Source: Lentzea terrae
Lineage (GTDB): Bacteria; Actinomycetota; Actinomycetes; Mycobacteriales; Pseudonocardiaceae
Assembly (NCBI RefSeq): GCF_003265345.1
Contig: NZ_QFWW01000001.1
Coordinates: 1 to 64,000 of the forward strand
Direction of reading: 5' to 3'
Length of the DNA stretch: 64,000 nt
The notes under the pieces are model-generated. The model ran no database searches. It was not told the origin of the DNA and saw nothing but the letters and a program-made list of their open reading frames with translations. Within the stretch, counting starts at the first letter, position 1, and each line of letters opens with the position of its first letter. A program made the translations under genes and the position numbers. Shown one piece after another: positions 61,604 through 64,000 of this stretch.

Positions 61604-63130
61604 TCAGCTCCCGGTCTGGCCGAGAGCACGATAGGTGAAGTCGCTGAAGTCGGCCCACGAGGCGCTCGGTGCGCCGTTGCTGGTCGCGTAGAGTCCGATG
61701 TGGACTCCCGTGAACCCGCCGGCGACCGGCGTGCTGAGCACCCGCCCGTCGAACGGTGCGCCCAGCGGAAGCCCTGCGACCAGCGCCTGGTGCTCCTGCC
61801 CGCGTGCTTCCACGCCCAACTGCACCGCACCCTCGCCAACTGTGGTCTTGGCGAGCAGTTCGTCGTGCCCGCCGACGCGGCGCACCAGGGTCACCTGGCG
61901 GTCGGCGCCCAGCAGCAGGCGGACGTGGTGGTCGTTGTTCTGCAGGAGCACGATGCCGGCGGCTTCGGAAGGCCCGGCCGCAGCGAACTCCAGCACGCAC
62001 GAGACGTGGAAGTCCTGGTGCTGCTGGCGCCGCACGACCACGCTCGGGTTGACGGGATCGGTGATCGACTCCGGCCGCACGCGCAGACGCAGGTGACCTG
62101 GTCGTTCGAGCGACCAGAACTCGGTCTCCGGCGTGCGCAGGAACATCCAGGCCGGATCCAGCTCCGGCGACGAGAAGTCGTCGGCCACCGCGGGCCACGG
62201 GTGCGGGGGCAGGTCCGGCACGGGATAAGCGGCCTCGACCCGGCCGGTGCCGGGGCTGAAAACGGGACCGTCCGCCTCCCACGACACCGGGACGAGGAAG
62301 GTCTCGCGTCCCAGGTTGTAGTAGTAGCCGCCGTACGGACGGGTCGCCAGCAGCACCGCGTACCACTGGCCGTGCTGCGTGCACACCAGGTCCGCGTGCC
62401 CCGTCGCCGCGATCGGGTGTGCTCGCCCGAGGTGGCGGTGGGTCAGCACGGGGTTGCGCGGTGAGCCCCGGTACGGACCGGTGACCTCGTCGGCGAACGC
62501 CACGACCACGGAGTGCTCGAAGTCCGTGCCGCCTTCCGCGCACACCAGCACGTACTGACCATCCACTTTGTACAGATGGGGCGCTTCGGCCCAGCGCGCG
62601 TCGACCAGCGCGCCGCGGAACAGCACGTGCTCGGCGCCGACCAGCGAGAGTGACTCGATGTCGAACTCGCGCAGGTACACCTCGGTCCGGCCGTCGCGGA
62701 TCTCGCGGGTCGCGGTCCACCACGCCCGCCCGTCGTCGTCGAAGAACAGCGAGGGGTCGAACCCGTCGGCCTCCGGCAGCCACTTGGGCTCGGACCAGTC
62801 GCCCGCTGGATCCGTTGCGGTCACGACGAAGTTCCCGCTCTGCCGGGTGCCGTGGACCAGGGTGCACACCACGTAGAACACGCCGTCGTGGTGACGGATC
62901 GTCGGCGCGTACAACCCGCCGGAGGCGCGCACGCCCTGCAGCGGCAGTTGGGACGGCCGGTCCAGCACGTGGCCGAGCTGCCGCCAGTGCACCAGGTCCC
63001 TGCTGTGGTACAGCGGCAGTCCCGGGAAGTACTCGAAGGTGGACGTGACCAGGTAGTAGTCCGGTCCCACCCGGCACACCGACGGATCGGGGTGTGAGCC
63101 GGGCAGGATCGGGTTCGTGAACTGTGCCAA
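61604..63130 (-). CDS. GH43 beta-xylosidase/alpha-L-arabinofuranosidase
   Basis: A 508-residue cytoplasmic enzyme. The five-bladed propeller carries the three acidic residues: general base Asp in LPGSHPDPSV (near 15), pKa-modulating Asp in DGFDPSLFFDDDG (near 125), and general acid Glu in RWAEAPHLYK (near 180). A C-terminal beta-sandwich (GH43_C2) follows from about 320 (DDFSSPELDPAWMFLRTPE). Its start is a TTG with GGGAG 7 bases before it; nothing upstream is conserved. It lies 13 bases after the GH10 gene, so xylanase and xylosidase form an operon. Confidence 0.9.
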   Translation of the reverse strand: MAQFTNPILPGSHPDPSVCRVGPDYYLVTSTFEYFPGLPLYHSRDLVHWRQLGHVLDRPSQLPLQGVRASGGLYAPTIRHHDGVFYVVCTLVHGTRQSGNFVVTATDPAGDWSEPKWLPEADGFDPSLFFDDDGRAWWTATREIRDGRTEVYLREFDIESLSLVGAEHVLFRGALVDARWAEAPHLYKVDGQYVLVCAEGGTDFEHSVVVAFADEVTGPYRGSPRNPVLTHRHLGRAHPIAATGHADLVCTQHGQWYAVLLATRPYGGYYYNLGRETFLVPVSWEADGPVFSPGTGRVEAAYPVPDLPPHPWPAVADDFSSPELDPAWMFLRTPETEFWSLERPGHLRLRVRPESITDPVNPSVVVRRQQHQDFHVSCVLEFAAAGPSEAAGIVLLQNNDHHVRLLLGADRQVTLVRRVGGHDELLAKTTVGEGAVQLGVEARGQEHQALVAGLPLGAPFDGRVLSTPVAGGFTGVHIGLYATSNGAPSASWADFSDFTYRALGQTGS

Positions 63131-63143
63131 GTGGACGCTCCCG

Positions 63144-64000
63144 TTAGGGGTTGATCCGGTTGTACGCCGGTTTCGGCCTCAGGTTGGTGTCGAAGAGACA
63201 CGCAGCGCCCTCACCGGGGAACGTGCCGGGCACCCACGAGTGCCGGTCGGTGTAGCCCCACGTGGTGAACTCGACGCACCGGGAGACGGCGTGGCAGTCG
63301 TCCCAGATCTGCTTGTACATGGTCGCCTGCTGGTTCAGCTTCGCCGAGTCGGCCGGCAGCTGGATGCGCACGTCGGCCTCGGTGATCGCGATGTCGACGC
63401 CGAGAGCGGCCAGCCGCTGGAGGTTCTGCCGGAAACCGGACGGGTAGCCGTACCGGGTCGCCAGGTGCGTCTGGATGCCCACGCCGTCGATCGGCACGCC
63501 CTGTTGCTTGAGCGTGCGCACGAGGTTGTAGACGGCGTTGCTCTTGGCGTTCATGCCTTCGGTGTTGTAGTCGTTGATGTAGAGCTTGGCCGACGGGTCG
63601 GCGGCGCGGGCCGCGCGGAACGCCTCGGCGACGAAGCCGTCACCCAGCCGCTGCTGGAAGATCGACTGCCGGCGCGTGCCGTTCTCCTCGAAGATCTCGT
63701 TGACGACGTCCCACGCGCGGATCTTGCCGCGGTAGCGGCCCATCTCGGTGTTGATGTGCTCCCGGACCACGTTGCGCAGCTCACCGCCGCCGAGGTTGTT
63801 CAGCCAGCCGGGATACTGGCTGTGCCACACCAACGTGTGCCCGCGCACGGACTTCCCGTTCTGCTGGGCGTAGTTCACGATCGCGTCCGCACCGGACCAG
63901 TTGAACTGGTTGCGGTTCGGTTCGACCACCGCCCACTTCATCTCGTTCTCGGGCGTCACGCTGTCGAACTCGCGGGTCAGCACCGACCGGTAGTCCGCCT
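63144..64000 (-). CDS. GH10 endo-beta-1,4-xylanase, N-terminus beyond the window
   Basis: The C-terminal 285 or so residues are visible; the frame is open to the window edge, so the first part of the enzyme (including any signal peptide) is missing. GH10 blocks present: FDSVTPENEMKW, GHTLVWHSQYPGW, acid/base Glu in WDVVNEIFEE, LYINDYNTEG, GVGIQTHL and the nucleophile in ITEADVRI, ending with WGYTDRHSWVPG. It cleaves the xylan backbone and feeds the adjacent GH43. It ends directly at the catalytic domain, with no C-terminal CBM. Confidence 0.93.
   Translation of the reverse strand, partial: ADYRSVLTREFDSVTPENEMKWAVVEPNRNQFNWSGADAIVNYAQQNGKSVRGHTLVWHSQYPGWLNNLGGGELRNVVREHINTEMGRYRGKIRAWDVVNEIFEENGTRRQSIFQQRLGDGFVAEAFRAARAADPSAKLYINDYNTEGMNAKSNAVYNLVRTLKQQGVPIDGVGIQTHLATRYGYPSGFRQNLQRLAALGVDIAITEADVRIQLPADSAKLNQQATMYKQIWDDCHAVSRCVEFTTWGYTDRHSWVPGTFPGEGAACLFDTNLRPKPAYNRINP

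Overview
The window is GC-rich DNA from a filamentous actinomycete. GTG and TTG starts, 4-base GTGA/ATGA gene overlaps, Tat and Sec secretion signals, CUT1 sugar transporters without their own ATPase, and an ECF sigma/anti-sigma pair all fit. The combination of families suggests Pseudonocardiales (Lentzea/Saccharothrix-like), but that placement is inference. No rRNA, tRNA, CRISPR array, transposase or phage gene was seen.

Most of the window is a plant-polysaccharide utilisation region. Left part (1-19.6 kb): a nuclease-fold/jacalin exoprotein, a GH127 arabinofuranosidase with its IclR regulator, a PNGase F-like protein, a LacI-GH42-GH95 operon, a GH3 enzyme, and a PL11-SGNH esterase-CE7 operon. 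This looks like rhamnogalacturonan-I/arabinan/galactan attack. From 19.6 to 22.8 kb an efflux pump, an XRE regulator and a methyltransferase form an unrelated insert. From 22.8 to 37 kb CAZymes resume: PL9, a second PL11, a second LacI, an operon of BNR_4 propeller + HEISH metalloprotease-like protein + GH30, then GH2, a GNAT and GH16. The BNR_4/GH30/GH2/GH16 set suggests arabinogalactan-protein side-chain degradation.

From 37.2 to 41.6 kb is a non-CAZyme operon: a stand-alone adenylation enzyme, a membrane flavin/NAD oxidoreductase-like protein, a crotonase, an ECF sigma factor with no ordinary start codon, and a zinc-finger anti-sigma factor. The first two genes together resemble a split fungal TmpL. 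This is the best candidate for an undescribed system here.

From 41.6 to 63.9 kb there are two paralogous sugar ABC transporter operons. One carries Gfo/Idh/MocA, DUF6807 and cupin genes; the other carries a GH38 alpha-mannosidase. Between them lie a PAP2 phosphatase with a beta-strand repeat and an unassigned toroid-type protein. An M14 carboxypeptidase, GH43 and a truncated GH10 xylanase finish the window.

Regulation can be read from the DNA. Class I operators (TGTGAGCGCTCACA and TGTTAACGCTCACA variants) lie at the CAZyme genes. Class II operators (GGAAAGCGCTTTCC) lie directly after near-identical promoters of both ABC operons. Class III sites (core GAARCGTTTC) lie beside the two lacI genes. 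An XRE operator is repeated at the XRE start codon and before the methyltransferase. Two oddities need confirmation: an in-frame TAA near the 5' end of the GH95 gene, and the missing start codon of the sigma factor.
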